Positions 18,588-29,282 are shown, counted from the first letter of the stretch. The stretch is DNA of 64,000 nucleotides from Flavobacterium sp. SUN046 (GCF_028867965.1 NZ_JAPQNT010000006.1:124001-188000); one strand, 5' to 3'. Program-made: numbers and translations. The notes: generated by a model from the sequence alone, not told the origin.

Positions 18588-18618
18588 AAAAATATTTTTG
18601 AATAATTATTTTTATTGA

Positions 18619-19209
18619 TTAGTTTACAGTGAAATTGTAAAAACCTTCAGAATCTAAACCATTTATTTTAGAAATAATTGTTAAAAAAATGTCTCCATTT
18701 TTACTATCTGATTGTAATTCAACTTTATCGGTCTCCGAACTGTTGTATCCAAAACTCAATCGGTATTGACCTGCAGAAGGAAGTTTTATACCACATAAAA
18801 ATTCATATCGATCACTTGCTGTATTAAATTCGGCTGTAGCATTATAGAAACTACCAGTAACAAATTTTCCTAAATTCAAATCAATATTTGGAAAACTAGC
18901 ATCAACCAATTCCCAATCTGTAGCATTTATTTTTCGCTCTAATAAATAGCTAAAAGTAAAAGATGGTGCATTATTGGTGGTTTTACGAATGTCTAATAAA
19001 CTTGCTTGATTTGGTTCAGCCAAAAGTCGATTTACATAAGATTCGATATAAATATAATCGCCAGTATTGTAAGTTGATTGTGTTTGAATAGCAACTAAAT
19101 TTGGTACAGAAATATATTCGGTATTATAAAAATCATCGTCGTTAGTATCACATGAAGTAAATGCAAATACAAATAAAAGTAAAACTGTTATTGTTTTTAA
19201 TGTTTTCAT
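18619..19209 (-). CDS. Lipoprotein of unknown function
   Basis: A 196-residue protein with signal sequence and lipobox (FAFTSCDTNDDD). The acidic NDDD after the Cys suggests export to the outer membrane or surface. The remainder is beta-rich (FTFSYLLERK, GQYRLSFGYNSS), compatible with an immunoglobulin-like fold, and I do not recognise it further. It starts 10 bp downstream of the barrel gene at 19220, so the two are one operon and may form a barrel-lipoprotein pair at the outer membrane. Confidence 0.78.
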   Translation of the reverse strand: MKTLKTITVLLLFVFAFTSCDTNDDDFYNTEYISVPNLVAIQTQSTYNTGDYIYIESYVNRLLAEPNQASLLDIRKTTNNAPSFTFSYLLERKINATDWELVDASFPNIDLNLGKFVTGSFYNATAEFNTASDRYEFLCGIKLPSAGQYRLSFGYNSSETDKVELQSDSKNGDIFLTIISKINGLDSEGFYNFTVN

Positions 19210-19219
19210 ATTGTTTTAT

Positions 19220-19786
19220 TTAAAATCTATAACCTAAATTAACACCAACTCTTGAAATCACATCGGGACTTTTAGCACGATTTGTCATATTTGAACCGAA
19301 TCCAACTATAAACTCTAAAGCCCAAGATTTTTGAAAATACATTTTATATCCCAAACTTCCACCAAGACCAATATCTGAATATTTACTATTCTCAATAGTG
19401 TAATATCCATTTCCATTAGAATCATTTGTTCGAATTATTTCTTTAAAATCACCACCATTTGCAGAGGCAAAAATTTCAGCAAAATAATATCTAGATTTAC
19501 TTTTAGACAAGGCATATCGCACAAAAGGATTGATTTCATATTTTGGCAAATTATTTCTAAAACCATCATTAAATTCGTCCTGAATTTTAGAACTATTAGA
19601 AAAATTCGCATTTACTCCAACCGAGAAATCATGAGCTAAAAAACGTTCGTAACTCAATCCTATTTTACCAAAAGCAATAGCCGATAGCACATCGACTCTA
19701 AATTCATTTTTCTTTTCAATAGGTTTACTTTCTTGCGCATTTACACAGAAACTTGTAAGTAAAAATAAAAGAATTATTTTCTTCAT
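19220..19786 (-). CDS. Outer-membrane beta-barrel protein
   Basis: A 188-residue protein: signal peptide MKKIILLFLLTSFCVNAQ, then amphipathic strands with repeated aromatic girdle residues, ending in VGVNLGYRF (C-terminal Phe, BAM signal). The size suggests an 8-stranded porin-like barrel. It is followed 10 bp later by a lipoprotein gene and lies 52 bp downstream of the transglutaminase gene, so it may belong to a longer minus-strand transcript. Confidence 0.82.
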   Translation of the reverse strand: MKKIILLFLLTSFCVNAQESKPIEKKNEFRVDVLSAIAFGKIGLSYERFLAHDFSVGVNANFSNSSKIQDEFNDGFRNNLPKYEINPFVRYALSKSKSRYYFAEIFASANGGDFKEIIRTNDSNGNGYYTIENSKYSDIGLGGSLGYKMYFQKSWALEFIVGFGSNMTNRAKSPDVISRVGVNLGYRF

Positions 19787-19838
19787 AAAATGGAATTTTT
19801 AGATAGCTAAGATAGTATTTTATTTAATTCAAATACTA

Positions 19839-20771
19839 TTAATTGAAAGTCAAAGCACTTAATATTTCTTCTTTCATAAATGGTCCGCCAGGATATTTGG
19901 CCGTATAATCTAGGTTTAACCAAATATTTCCTCTTTCATCAATATGATAATGTATTGGTTTGCCTTTACTTTCGGCTGGAAAAAGTACTTTTTTTATTAA
20001 ATAATTTATTGTTTCTAAATCAGATTTATTTCCAATTAAAATCTCGGGATAAATATGACCATCGGTATGAATCAACCTTGGAGTTCCACCAATTGATCGG
20101 ATACAAGCAGCCATTAAAATAGAATGATCATCACAATCACCAGACAGATATTGAACTGATTCACTTGCAGTTGCAATATATTCTTGACCTTTAGGATCAC
20201 TAACATAGTTCCAATTGTGATTTATTTCTTTAAAAACTGCAAAACATTGAATTATTGTGAAGTAATCATTGTAGCCTTTAACGTCTTTAAAATATTTGTT
20301 AACCGACATTATAGCAAAATTTCGAACCTTAGGATTTTCAAAATCTATGGCATTGATAATCTTGGTTTTATTAGGAAATGGCAATAATTTATCAACAATA
20401 ATATCTTGCGGATATGGATTTTCAGCCATTGTGTACAGCATTGATTGGTAATCTTGTATAACCGATTGAAATCCGTAACCTCCAAAAAGTGTCCCAATAA
20501 ATAATGCTATCAAATATAAAAACAAACTTATTAAAGTAATTCTTCGCATAATTTGAAGAATTAGCTGAATAATAATTAAAATAAGTATAAAAATTAAAAT
20601 TCTATCAATATTAAAATACCAATTAAGCTCAACTAAATTATGGTGAACTATAATAAATACTGGAATTGCAATTAAAACATTTAAAACAAAAATAATTATT
20701 ATATCCCACGGTTTTTTTACCGTGAGTTTGTTTTTTAAATACAAATAATAAAATTTTGTTTTCTCTATCAT
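19839..20771 (-). CDS. Membrane-anchored transglutaminase-like protein
   Basis: A 310-residue protein. Residues about 20-110 contain three hydrophobic segments. The C-terminal half is a transglutaminase/cysteine-protease-fold domain with SGDCDDHS (catalytic Cys213), a His in THDGHIYPEI-like context (TDGHIYPEI) and an Asp in NLDYTAKYPGG. This is the Cys-His-Asp triad of bacterial transglutaminase-like proteins, many of which are peptidases. Topology suggests the catalytic domain faces the cytoplasm or periplasm; I cannot decide. It starts 17 bp after the substrate-binding-like gene. A small intragenic hairpin (20707-20724) lies near its 5' end. Confidence 0.8.
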   Translation of the reverse strand: MIEKTKFYYLYLKNKLTVKKPWDIIIIFVLNVLIAIPVFIIVHHNLVELNWYFNIDRILIFILILIIIQLILQIMRRITLISLFLYLIALFIGTLFGGYGFQSVIQDYQSMLYTMAENPYPQDIIVDKLLPFPNKTKIINAIDFENPKVRNFAIMSVNKYFKDVKGYNDYFTIIQCFAVFKEINHNWNYVSDPKGQEYIATASESVQYLSGDCDDHSILMAACIRSIGGTPRLIHTDGHIYPEILIGNKSDLETINYLIKKVLFPAESKGKPIHYHIDERGNIWLNLDYTAKYPGGPFMKEEILSALTFN

Positions 20772-20788
20772 TATTGAAAAGTGTAAAG

Positions 20789-21640
20789 CTAAACGGCTTT
20801 TACAATTTCAGCAAAAGTACCTTTTTTCTCAATAATTTTAAGGTTAAATAGTTGATTTTGAATTTTGTTTAACATTTCTTTAGTCAAAGGTTTATTCGAC
20901 CACTCGGTTAACGACAACCATTCTTGAATATCTTCTGTTTTTTGATGGTAAGCTTCGGCTAAGATACTATCTATATTTTCAATTTCTTTAAAGTTTTGTG
21001 TTTTTATATTAATGATTTCAAGAATTTGAGCAATCGTATTTGGATGTTTTTTTAAAACTTCATCACGAACTGCAATTACAAAACAAGGCCAAGGAGTTGG
21101 ACAATCGCCAACACGACGAAAAATTCCTTTATCTACTAATGGTTTTGTCATGAAACGTTCCCACATGAAATAATCAGATTCGCCTTTGGTCAAACTTTCG
21201 ACTGCTCCATTAATGGTATTTACAATTTCAAATTTTAGATTTTCTGTATTCCAACCTTGATTGTTCGCATTTACATACGCCATCAATTGTGAGCCAGAAC
21301 CATAACGTGAAATTGCAACTTTAGTATTTTGTAAATCAGAAATCGAATTGTAATTAGATTTAGCATCTACATGAATTCCCCAAATTAACGGACTATCAAC
21401 ATAAACTTGAACAATTTTACTTGAATTTCCAGCATTGATGTCTTTTACAATTCCTTCGGTTAAAATTACGGCAATATCTGTGGTTGCGTCACGAAGCATT
21501 TGACACATTTTACCAGTTCCTTCGGGCACATTAGTCCATTGTAAATCAATTCCAACGTCTTTAAATTCATTATTTTCAATACTTAAATGCCACGGAAGAT
21601 TGAAATGTTCGGGAACTCCAGCTATTTTAATTGTTTTCAT
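20789..21640 (-). CDS. Periplasmic-binding-protein-fold protein without signal peptide (SsuA/THI5-like)
   Basis: A 283-residue protein with the type 2 periplasmic-binding fold seen in SsuA/TauA and THI5/NMT1-like proteins: IKIAGVPEHF at the start, the DIAVILTEG loop, and KVAISRYGSGSQL. It has no N-terminal signal sequence or lipobox, unlike a true ABC-transporter binding protein, and no permease or ATPase is near. It could be a cytoplasmic binding or biosynthetic protein (THI5-like enzymes are suicidal), but the THI5 active-site Cys/His signature is not evident. Upstream is a GNAT gene (46 bp); downstream is the transglutaminase (17 bp). Confidence 0.75.
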   Translation of the reverse strand: MKTIKIAGVPEHFNLPWHLSIENNEFKDVGIDLQWTNVPEGTGKMCQMLRDATTDIAVILTEGIVKDINAGNSSKIVQVYVDSPLIWGIHVDAKSNYNSISDLQNTKVAISRYGSGSQLMAYVNANNQGWNTENLKFEIVNTINGAVESLTKGESDYFMWERFMTKPLVDKGIFRRVGDCPTPWPCFVIAVRDEVLKKHPNTIAQILEIINIKTQNFKEIENIDSILAEAYHQKTEDIQEWLSLTEWSNKPLTKEMLNKIQNQLFNLKIIEKKGTFAEIVKAV

Positions 21641-21686
21641 ATAATTTAGAAGAGCTAATTAGTATTATTTAAGTTATAAAAATTAA

Positions 21687-22226
21687 TTACCTATTCGGAT
21701 TATTCATTAGCCACCACTTCCAAGTAATTCCGTCTTTATCGGGATAATCTTCAACAAAATTAAAACCTACTTTTTCTAAAACATGGTTAGATGCACCATT
21801 TTGAGAATGAGTAAATGCATTCATTTTTTCGATATTCATTTCATTAAAGCCATATTCTAACCATGCAATTGAAGCTTCGGTTGCGTAACCTTTGTTCCAA
21901 AAATTTTCGGCTAAACGGTAACCATAATCATAAAAATTAGTATTTCCGTTTTCTACATGATCGTTTACAAATTTAATTCCGGTCCAACCAATAAATTCGC
22001 CAGTTTCTTTTAAAATTGTAGCAAATCGACCAATATTGTTTTCTTCATATTGCCTTTGAACATATTCAATAACTTTAATGCTTTCTTCAATTTTTATTTC
22101 TGGAGTTTGCCACAAATACTTATGAACAGCTGGATTTTTATTTAATTCAAATAAATCTTGGGCATCAGTTAATACTAATGGACGAAAAAGTAGACGATTG
22201 GTTTCAAGATTTAAATTCATTTTCAC
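21687..22226 (-). CDS. GNAT family N-acetyltransferase (RimJ/RimL type)
   Basis: A 179-residue acetyltransferase. The N-terminal LETNRLLFRPLVLTDAQDLFEL is typical of RimJ/RimL-like GNATs, and the acetyl-CoA-binding segment is seen as YRLAENFWNKGYATEAS (motif A, replacing Q/RxxGxG/A). The C-terminal SNHVLEKVGFNFVED completes the fold. Probable acetylation of an alpha-amino group of a protein or small amine; the substrate cannot be read from sequence. Start at ATG 22226 (MKMNLNLETN) or two codons later. Confidence 0.85.
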   Translation of the reverse strand: MKMNLNLETNRLLFRPLVLTDAQDLFELNKNPAVHKYLWQTPEIKIEESIKVIEYVQRQYEENNIGRFATILKETGEFIGWTGIKFVNDHVENGNTNFYDYGYRLAENFWNKGYATEASIAWLEYGFNEMNIEKMNAFTHSQNGASNHVLEKVGFNFVEDYPDKDGITWKWWLMNNPNR

Positions 22227-22292
22227 TTTTTAAAATAAATAAGAAAAATATAAAATATTATTTGATTTTTTTATGATTTTAGTATTTTATTC

Positions 22293-22523
22293 TTACTCAT
22301 AATATTGAATTAAAAATAAAATCAAAATGAAAATGAAAATCCCAATTATAAAGTTTTTTTTATTTGAATCCATTCCTGTATTATCAACTTTTTCATTTTC
22401 AAACATATAATATCCTATATTTTTTTCAAAATTTTTACTAAACATCATATTTAAAAGCATATAATACAACCAACGTGTAAATCCTCGTAATGCAAAAAAC
22501 AGTTTTTGTATTAAATGTCCCAT
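22293..22523 (-). CDS. Small membrane protein of unknown function
   Basis: A 76-residue protein if begun at the ATG at 22523, which is 7 bp after the nucleoside phosphorylase stop. A longer in-frame start at 22562 would overlap that gene and is less likely. It has an aromatic amphipathic N-terminal segment (FFALRGFTRWLYYMLLNMMF) and one clear C-terminal transmembrane helix (FIIGIFIFILILFLIQYY). No family recognised. The tight spacing suggests co-expression with the phosphorylase. Confidence 0.55.
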   Translation of the reverse strand: MGHLIQKLFFALRGFTRWLYYMLLNMMFSKNFEKNIGYYMFENEKVDNTGMDSNKKNFIIGIFIFILILFLIQYYE

Positions 22524-22530
22524 AATCTGC

Positions 22531-23397
22531 TTACTTAGACAATTTATCCAATGTATAAGCAATCAATTCATCAACAGCTTTATACGGATCAGCACTAAAA
22601 GTTCCAGTGGCACGATTTGCAATAATCGCATTTAACGATAAACATTCGTGACCAAGCAATTTTCCAAGTCCGTAAATAGCGGCGGTTTCCATTTCAAGAT
22701 TAGTAATTCTATGTTCGTTAAATTCAAAATTATCCATTTTAGAATTCAAATCTTCATCTTGAATGTTCAAACGCAAAACGCGACCTTGCGGACCATAAAA
22801 TCCTCCAGCTGTAGCTGTAATTCCTTTATGCATTTGATTACTTTCTATTATTTTTTCAAGTTTTTCGCTGCATGCAATTGCATACGGACGACCTTTTTTG
22901 ACATCCCAATTGGTGTGTTTTATAAAGGCATCTTCTATTTCAGTTTCTGAAACTTCGTCAATCAAATAGGAGCGAAGCATGTTGTCAAGTCCTAATCCGA
23001 AGGTATTCATAACAAAACTATCGCACGGAATATCAGCTTGTAATGAACCAGACGTTCCAATTCTTATAATATTTAACGAAGTTAGTGTTTCTTTTGGTTG
23101 ACGTGTTTCTAAATCGATATTTACCACAGCATCTAATTCATTCATCACAATATCAATATTGTCTGGACCAATTCCAGTTGACAAAACTGTAATTCGTTTG
23201 CCTTTAAAAATACCTGTTTGAGTTTTAAATTCACGTTTTTGCTGTGAAAACTCAATCGAATCAAAGCTTTTTGTTATCTTTTCAACACGATTTTGATCGC
23301 CAACAAATATAATGTCGTTAGCAATATGTTCAGGTTTCAGATTTAAGTGGTAAACACTTCCGTCTGGGTTTAATATTAATTCTGATGATTTAATCAT
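22531..23397 (-). CDS. Nucleoside phosphorylase (uridine phosphorylase-like)
   Basis: A 288-residue member of the PNP/UDP family. Motifs: FVGDQNRVEKI (phosphate-binding loop region, normally GDP/R), VLSTGIGPDNIDIV, IRIGTSGSLQ and the nucleoside site LEMETAAIYGL with the conserved Glu-Met-Glu. It cleaves nucleosides with phosphate to free base and pentose-1-phosphate. The DELDAVVNID segment and overall length match the Bacteroidetes uridine-phosphorylase-like group more than PNP. A small membrane protein follows after 7 bp. Confidence 0.87.
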   Translation of the reverse strand: MIKSSELILNPDGSVYHLNLKPEHIANDIIFVGDQNRVEKITKSFDSIEFSQQKREFKTQTGIFKGKRITVLSTGIGPDNIDIVMNELDAVVNIDLETRQPKETLTSLNIIRIGTSGSLQADIPCDSFVMNTFGLGLDNMLRSYLIDEVSETEIEDAFIKHTNWDVKKGRPYAIACSEKLEKIIESNQMHKGITATAGGFYGPQGRVLRLNIQDEDLNSKMDNFEFNEHRITNLEMETAAIYGLGKLLGHECLSLNAIIANRATGTFSADPYKAVDELIAYTLDKLSK

Positions 23398-23474
23398 AGT
23401 TTTTTTGTTTATTAGTATGTGATTTTATGGGTTTAAAAGTTTAGTTATACTAATCATTAAATACTAACCTCTTT

Positions 23475-23804
23475 TTATCCACCAACTCTTTTGGTTTTAA
23501 ATCCTTTTTCTTGTAGTAATTTCATAATTCTATCGCGATAATCACCTTGAATAATGATTTCACCATCTTTGAAAGTTCCACCAACAGCTAATTTATTTTT
23601 TAATTCTTTAGCTAATAGTTTAAAGTCTTCATCTTCTCCTTCATAACCTGAAATTATGGTTGTTGGTTTACCTTTTCGTTTTTCAAATTTACAAATCATT
23701 GGTTCTTTTTGAACGTATAATTCGTGTTGAATGGCTTCTTCTTTTTCAGGTTCAGACTGAATATGATCTGGAAATAAGTTTTTTAGTTGGTCTTGTAAAT
23801 CCAT
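23475..23804 (-). CDS. SUI1/eIF1-family translation factor (YciH-like)
   Basis: A 109-residue protein. The C-terminal 70 residues form the eIF1/SUI1 fold, with KRKGKPTTIISGYEG, LAKELKNKLAVGGTFKDGEI and IQGDYRDRIMKLLQEKGF. The VGGTFKDG loop is the hallmark of bacterial YciH homologues, proposed to influence initiation fidelity at the 30S subunit. The N-terminal 35 residues are acidic and probably disordered. Monocistronic, with 77-bp gaps on both sides. Confidence 0.9.
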   Translation of the reverse strand: MDLQDQLKNLFPDHIQSEPEKEEAIQHELYVQKEPMICKFEKRKGKPTTIISGYEGEDEDFKLLAKELKNKLAVGGTFKDGEIIIQGDYRDRIMKLLQEKGFKTKRVGG

Positions 23805-23881
23805 TTTATTTGAAATTAAAAATTGAGAATTAAAAATTAATTAAAATTTTCAACCCTCAATTTCTTAATTATTAATTTTAA

Positions 23882-24832
23882 TTATTTTTTTATCAACCCC
23901 AAATCAACCAATCGTTCATATAAGAATTCACCAGCCGAAATATCTTCATATTTCTTAGGATTATCAGCATCAATACAATTTTCTAGAACATCTAGTCGCA
24001 TGTCACTTACAGGATGCATAAAAAACGGAATAGAATAACGTGAAGTTCCCCAAAGTTCTCTTGGCGGATTAACCACTTGGTGAATAGTTGATTTTAGCTT
24101 GTTGTTAGTATGTCTTGATAACATATCGCCAACATTTATAACCAATTCATCTGGTTCAGCCATTGCGTCAATCCATTGTCCATCGTGATTTTGAACTTGT
24201 AAACCTTTGCCTTGTGCGCCCATTAAAAGCGTAATCAAATTGATATCGCCATGAGCAGCAGCACGTATTGCATTTTCAGGTTCAGAAGTAATTGGCGGAT
24301 AATGAATTGGTCTCAAAATAGAGTTTCCTTCTTTACCATAATTATCAAAATAAAACTCATCTAAGCCTAAGTGTAATGCTAAAGCGCGTAAAACATAAAT
24401 ACCTGTTTTTTCAAGCATTTGATAGGCTTCTTTACCAACTTCATTGAATCTTGGTAATTCTTTAACTTCAACATTATCAGGATATTCTGAAGCATATTTT
24501 GAATCTTTGTCAACATATTGACCAAAGTGCCAAAACTCTTTCAAATCGCCTTCTTTTTTGCCTTTGGCATGTTCTTTACCAAACGAAACATAACCACGTT
24601 GACCACCAATTCCTGGAATCTCGTAACTATATTTTGTTTCTAATGGCAAAGCGAAGAAATTCCTAATTTCTCCATACAATTCACCAACCAATTTGTCATC
24701 CAAAAAATGACCTTTTAGTGCTACGAAGCCAATATCTTCGAAAGCTTTTCCGATTTCATTTACAAATTTTTGTTTACGTGTCGGGTCATCCGACAGGAAA
24801 TCACGCAAGTCAACACTAGGAATGTTTTGCAT
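23882..24832 (-). CDS. Isopenicillin N synthase-family 2-oxoglutarate/Fe(II) dioxygenase
   Basis: A 316-residue protein from the ATG at 24832 (MQNIPSVDLRDFL). An in-frame ATG 28 codons upstream exists, but its extension is basic and falls across an inverted repeat, so I reject it. The N-terminal DIOX_N region (VDLRDFLSDD, FVALKGHFLDD) and the catalytic double-stranded beta helix are present. HxD appears in AAAHGDINLI, the distal His in TIHQVVNP, and RxS in RYSIPFF binds 2-oxoglutarate. Members hydroxylate or oxidise diverse small molecules; the bacterial substrate of this group is unknown. Confidence 0.85.
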   Translation of the reverse strand: MQNIPSVDLRDFLSDDPTRKQKFVNEIGKAFEDIGFVALKGHFLDDKLVGELYGEIRNFFALPLETKYSYEIPGIGGQRGYVSFGKEHAKGKKEGDLKEFWHFGQYVDKDSKYASEYPDNVEVKELPRFNEVGKEAYQMLEKTGIYVLRALALHLGLDEFYFDNYGKEGNSILRPIHYPPITSEPENAIRAAAHGDINLITLLMGAQGKGLQVQNHDGQWIDAMAEPDELVINVGDMLSRHTNNKLKSTIHQVVNPPRELWGTSRYSIPFFMHPVSDMRLDVLENCIDADNPKKYEDISAGEFLYERLVDLGLIKK

Positions 24833-24844
24833 TTTACTAAAACT

Positions 24845-24934
24845 TTTTGTTAATAACTTTGACTGAAAAAATTTCAATCGTAGCAACAAATGTAAGAATT
24901 TTTTATTTTCCGACAATCAAAGTTATTAACAAAA
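24845..24934. repeat. Perfect 18-bp inverted repeat in a divergent promoter region
   Basis: Arms TTTTGTTAATAACTTTGA (24845-24862) and its exact complement (24917-24934), 54 bp apart, between the divergently transcribed dioxygenase and acs genes. Each arm contains TTATTAACA, which fits the relaxed DnaA-box form TTATNNACA. Possible roles are a regulator operator for one of the flanking genes, or DnaA binding. No oriC-associated gene is present. Confidence 0.6.
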
Positions 24935-25056
24935 GAAATTTGAAAATTAATAGCCTTTGAGACTTATAAAAATTTATAAAAAATCTAAATAAATTTAAAG
25001 TTTCTAATCTGATTTAATTTTGAACATTTAGTATTACTTTTTTAAATTTTATATAC

Positions 25057-25064
25057 TAATTTTG
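25057..25064 (+). promoter_or_regulatory. -7 element for acs
   Basis: TAATTTTG matches TAnnTTTG, 28 bp upstream of the acs ATG. A standard -33 TTG is absent at the expected distance, so transcription may need an activator. Confidence 0.5.
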
Positions 25065-25092
25065 TTAAAATCAATTTTTAAGAAATAGTTAA

Positions 25093-27000
<1,908 letters not shown>

Positions 27001-27020
27001 TTTTGAATTTATTAAAGTTT

Positions 27021-27062
27021 TAAACAAATAATTGCTTTAAAAATGAAGCAGTTATTTGTTTA
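27021..27062. terminator. Bidirectional terminator between acs and the fructokinase gene
   Basis: A 17-bp inverted repeat (arms 27021-27037 and 27046-27062) with one T-G wobble and an 8-nt loop. It is A/T rich with TTGCTT/AAGCA at the tip and T tracts at the base. The right arm includes the stop codon of the kinase gene. Confidence 0.7.
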
Positions 27063-27953
27063 AGAAACTTTACTTTTTAAAAATAAATTAATCGCATCAG
27101 CGCTAATTTCAGGATTAGCTCCTTTATGTGAAGCAACTAAAGCGCCAACGATACATCCAAATTCTACAGCATAAGAATAATCATTCGTATATAAAACTTT
27201 AGATAAAAGTGCTGCCAAAAAGCTATCTCCAGCTCCAATAGTATCCGCTACTTTTACTTCAATTCCGTTATTGCTATAAAATTGATTGTTACTATATAAG
27301 ACCGCTCCATCTTTACCTTTAGTTACACAAATTGTTTTAGTATTTGTAAGTTCAGAAAGGAATAAAATATTGTCATGAATACTATCTGTTTTTGAACCTA
27401 AAGCTTGTGTTATTTCTAGTAATTCTTCATCGTTTAATTTTACAAAATCAGCTAAATCCATCATTTCTTTTAAGAATGAAATCGAGTAAAATGGAGGCCG
27501 CAAATTGACATCGAAAATTTTATACTTAGCCAACTTTAAAAGAGATAAAAGTGTAGATCTAGAAACTTCATCACGGCAAGCTAGCGAGCCGTAAACTAAA
27601 GCATCTGCTTCTTGAACTGCTTTTTTATTTTCATCATTTAGCTCAATTTTATCCCAAGCTGATGGATACACAATATCATAAGTAGCGCTTCCGTTTTCAT
27701 TCAAATGAACCAAAACTTCTCCGGTAGAAAGCTTTTCATCAATTTGAATTAAAGACGTAGCAACATTTTTATTTTTAATAATTTCTAAAAGAGCATTACC
27801 CAAAGAATCTTTTCCAATTTTAGAAATCATTTTGGTTTCAATTCCCAAAGATTGCAAACGAATAGAAACGTTCATTGGTGCGCCACCAGCAATTTTTTCA
27901 GTCGGTAAAACATCCCATAACACTTCGCCAAAACAAACTATTTTTTTATTCAT
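27060..27953 (-). CDS. PfkB-family fructokinase
   Basis: A 297-residue ribokinase-fold sugar kinase. It opens with KKIVCFGEVLWDVLPTEKIAGGAPMNVS, the fructokinase-type N-terminus with the GG substrate-binding pair, and carries the PfkB signature DTIGAGDSFLAAL with the catalytic Asp. It lies last in an operon after the GH32 enzyme and MFS importer (6 bp after the latter). The most likely substrate is therefore fructose released from fructan or sucrose, phosphorylated to fructose-6-phosphate in the cytoplasm. Confidence 0.9.
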   Translation of the reverse strand: MNKKIVCFGEVLWDVLPTEKIAGGAPMNVSIRLQSLGIETKMISKIGKDSLGNALLEIIKNKNVATSLIQIDEKLSTGEVLVHLNENGSATYDIVYPSAWDKIELNDENKKAVQEADALVYGSLACRDEVSRSTLLSLLKLAKYKIFDVNLRPPFYSISFLKEMMDLADFVKLNDEELLEITQALGSKTDSIHDNILFLSELTNTKTICVTKGKDGAVLYSNNQFYSNNGIEVKVADTIGAGDSFLAALLSKVLYTNDYSYAVEFGCIVGALVASHKGANPEISADAINLFLKSKVS

Positions 27954-27959
27954 ATTACT

Positions 27960-29282
27960 TTAATTAGATAAGCTTTCAGATAATTCTTCTAACGTTTGAC
28001 CTTTAGTCTCGGGCATTTTAAAGAATACCCAAAGCAACTGAAAAACCATCATAACACAAAAAATTATAAAAACGGTTGCAGTTCCAATTTCTTTAAACAA
28101 AAACGGAATAAATGATGGAATTAATGCAGCCAAAACCCAATGGACGGAACAGCCAAAAGCTTGTCCAGCAGCACGAAGTTTATTTGGGAAAATTTCAGAA
28201 ATAAATACCCAAATCACCGCACCTTGACCAATAGCATGTGAAGCTATAAAAAGGAAGAAAAATAGTGGCACAAACATTCCTTTCCATTCTAATACAAAAG
28301 CTGTCGATACCAACCCAAGCGATATAATGTAGCCAACTGAACCAATATACATCAAGGTTTTTCTACCGTATTTATCAATCAAACTAATTCCGATAATTGT
28401 AAATAAAAGATTGATAATTCCAATTCCGATGCTACTTAAGAACGATGCTGATTTTTCTAATCCAGCCAATTCAAATATTCGTGGTGCATAATACAAAAAT
28501 GCATTTATACCCGATAATTGATTGAATAATGCTATGAAAAAAGCCAATAATAATGGTTTTCGATATTTTTTCATAAAGATATTTTCTCCCGATACTTCTT
28601 TTGATTTTTCACTTTCAATAGCTTCAAGTTCAGCTTCAACATTAGTATTTGGATTAATTTGTTTTAAAATTGCTAACGCTTTTTCTTTATTCTTTTGATA
28701 TTCTAAAACCCATCGTGGACTTTCAGGAACGCCAAGAACTAATATTGTGTAAATCAATGCAGGAAATGCTTGAATTCCTAACATCCAACGCCATGAATTT
28801 GCACCAATATCTTGTAGAAAAAAGTTAGATGTAAATGCTATTAAAATACCAAAAACTATATTAAATTGATATAATGCGACCAATTTTCCGCGATCTTTAG
28901 CAGGAGCGATTTCAGAGACATAAGTTGGAGCAGCAATAGTTGAAGCGCCAATTCCGAGTCCGCCAATAAATCTAAATAAAGCAAAAAATAAAGAATCATT
29001 TGCAAAAGCAGTTCCAATTGCTGAGATGAAAAATAAAATTCCAATAATAATTAAAGTCTTTTTTCGTCCTAAAACATTAGTTGGATAAGCTCCAAAAATT
29101 GCTCCAATTACGGTTCCCCAAAGTGCCGACGACATTACCACCAAACCATGATATAAGTCGGAAGTATGCCATAAAGTTTGTAATTGTTTGTCTGCACCAG
29201 AAATCACTACCGTATCAAATCCGAATAAAAATCCAGCCAAAGCAACTACTAAAGACCAGTAAATTAATTTTTTGTTGTTCAT
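27960..29282 (-). CDS. MFS sugar porter, probably for fructose
   Basis: A 440-residue major facilitator protein from the ATG at 29282; a TTG nine codons upstream is rejected because it would overlap the GH32 gene. Twelve transmembrane helices are predicted. Sugar-porter signatures: RFIGGLGIGASTIAAPTYVSEIAP (partly), VPESPRWVLEYQKN, QLSGINAFLYYAP and PETKGQTLEE. It is 17 bp after the GH32 stop and 6 bp before the fructokinase start, so it probably imports fructose or sucrose by proton symport across the inner membrane. Confidence 0.9.
   Translation of the reverse strand: MNNKKLIYWSLVVALAGFLFGFDTVVISGADKQLQTLWHTSDLYHGLVVMSSALWGTVIGAIFGAYPTNVLGRKKTLIIIGILFFISAIGTAFANDSLFFALFRFIGGLGIGASTIAAPTYVSEIAPAKDRGKLVALYQFNIVFGILIAFTSNFFLQDIGANSWRWMLGIQAFPALIYTILVLGVPESPRWVLEYQKNKEKALAILKQINPNTNVEAELEAIESEKSKEVSGENIFMKKYRKPLLLAFFIALFNQLSGINAFLYYAPRIFELAGLEKSASFLSSIGIGIINLLFTIIGISLIDKYGRKTLMYIGSVGYIISLGLVSTAFVLEWKGMFVPLFFFLFIASHAIGQGAVIWVFISEIFPNKLRAAGQAFGCSVHWVLAALIPSFIPFLFKEIGTATVFIIFCVMMVFQLLWVFFKMPETKGQTLEELSESLSN

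Noticed and set aside
20707..20724. CACGGT/ACCGTG hairpin near the 5' end of the transglutaminase gene
   Set aside because: Six base pairs within coding sequence; could affect translation but no support beyond the stem.
24833..24916. N-terminal extension of the dioxygenase
   Set aside because: The extra 28 residues are basic and encoded across the inverted repeat; the family begins at the ATG at 24832.
24845..24934. Replication origin
   Set aside because: DnaA-box-like sequences number only two and there is no dnaA, dnaN or A/T-rich unwinding cluster of the usual kind nearby.
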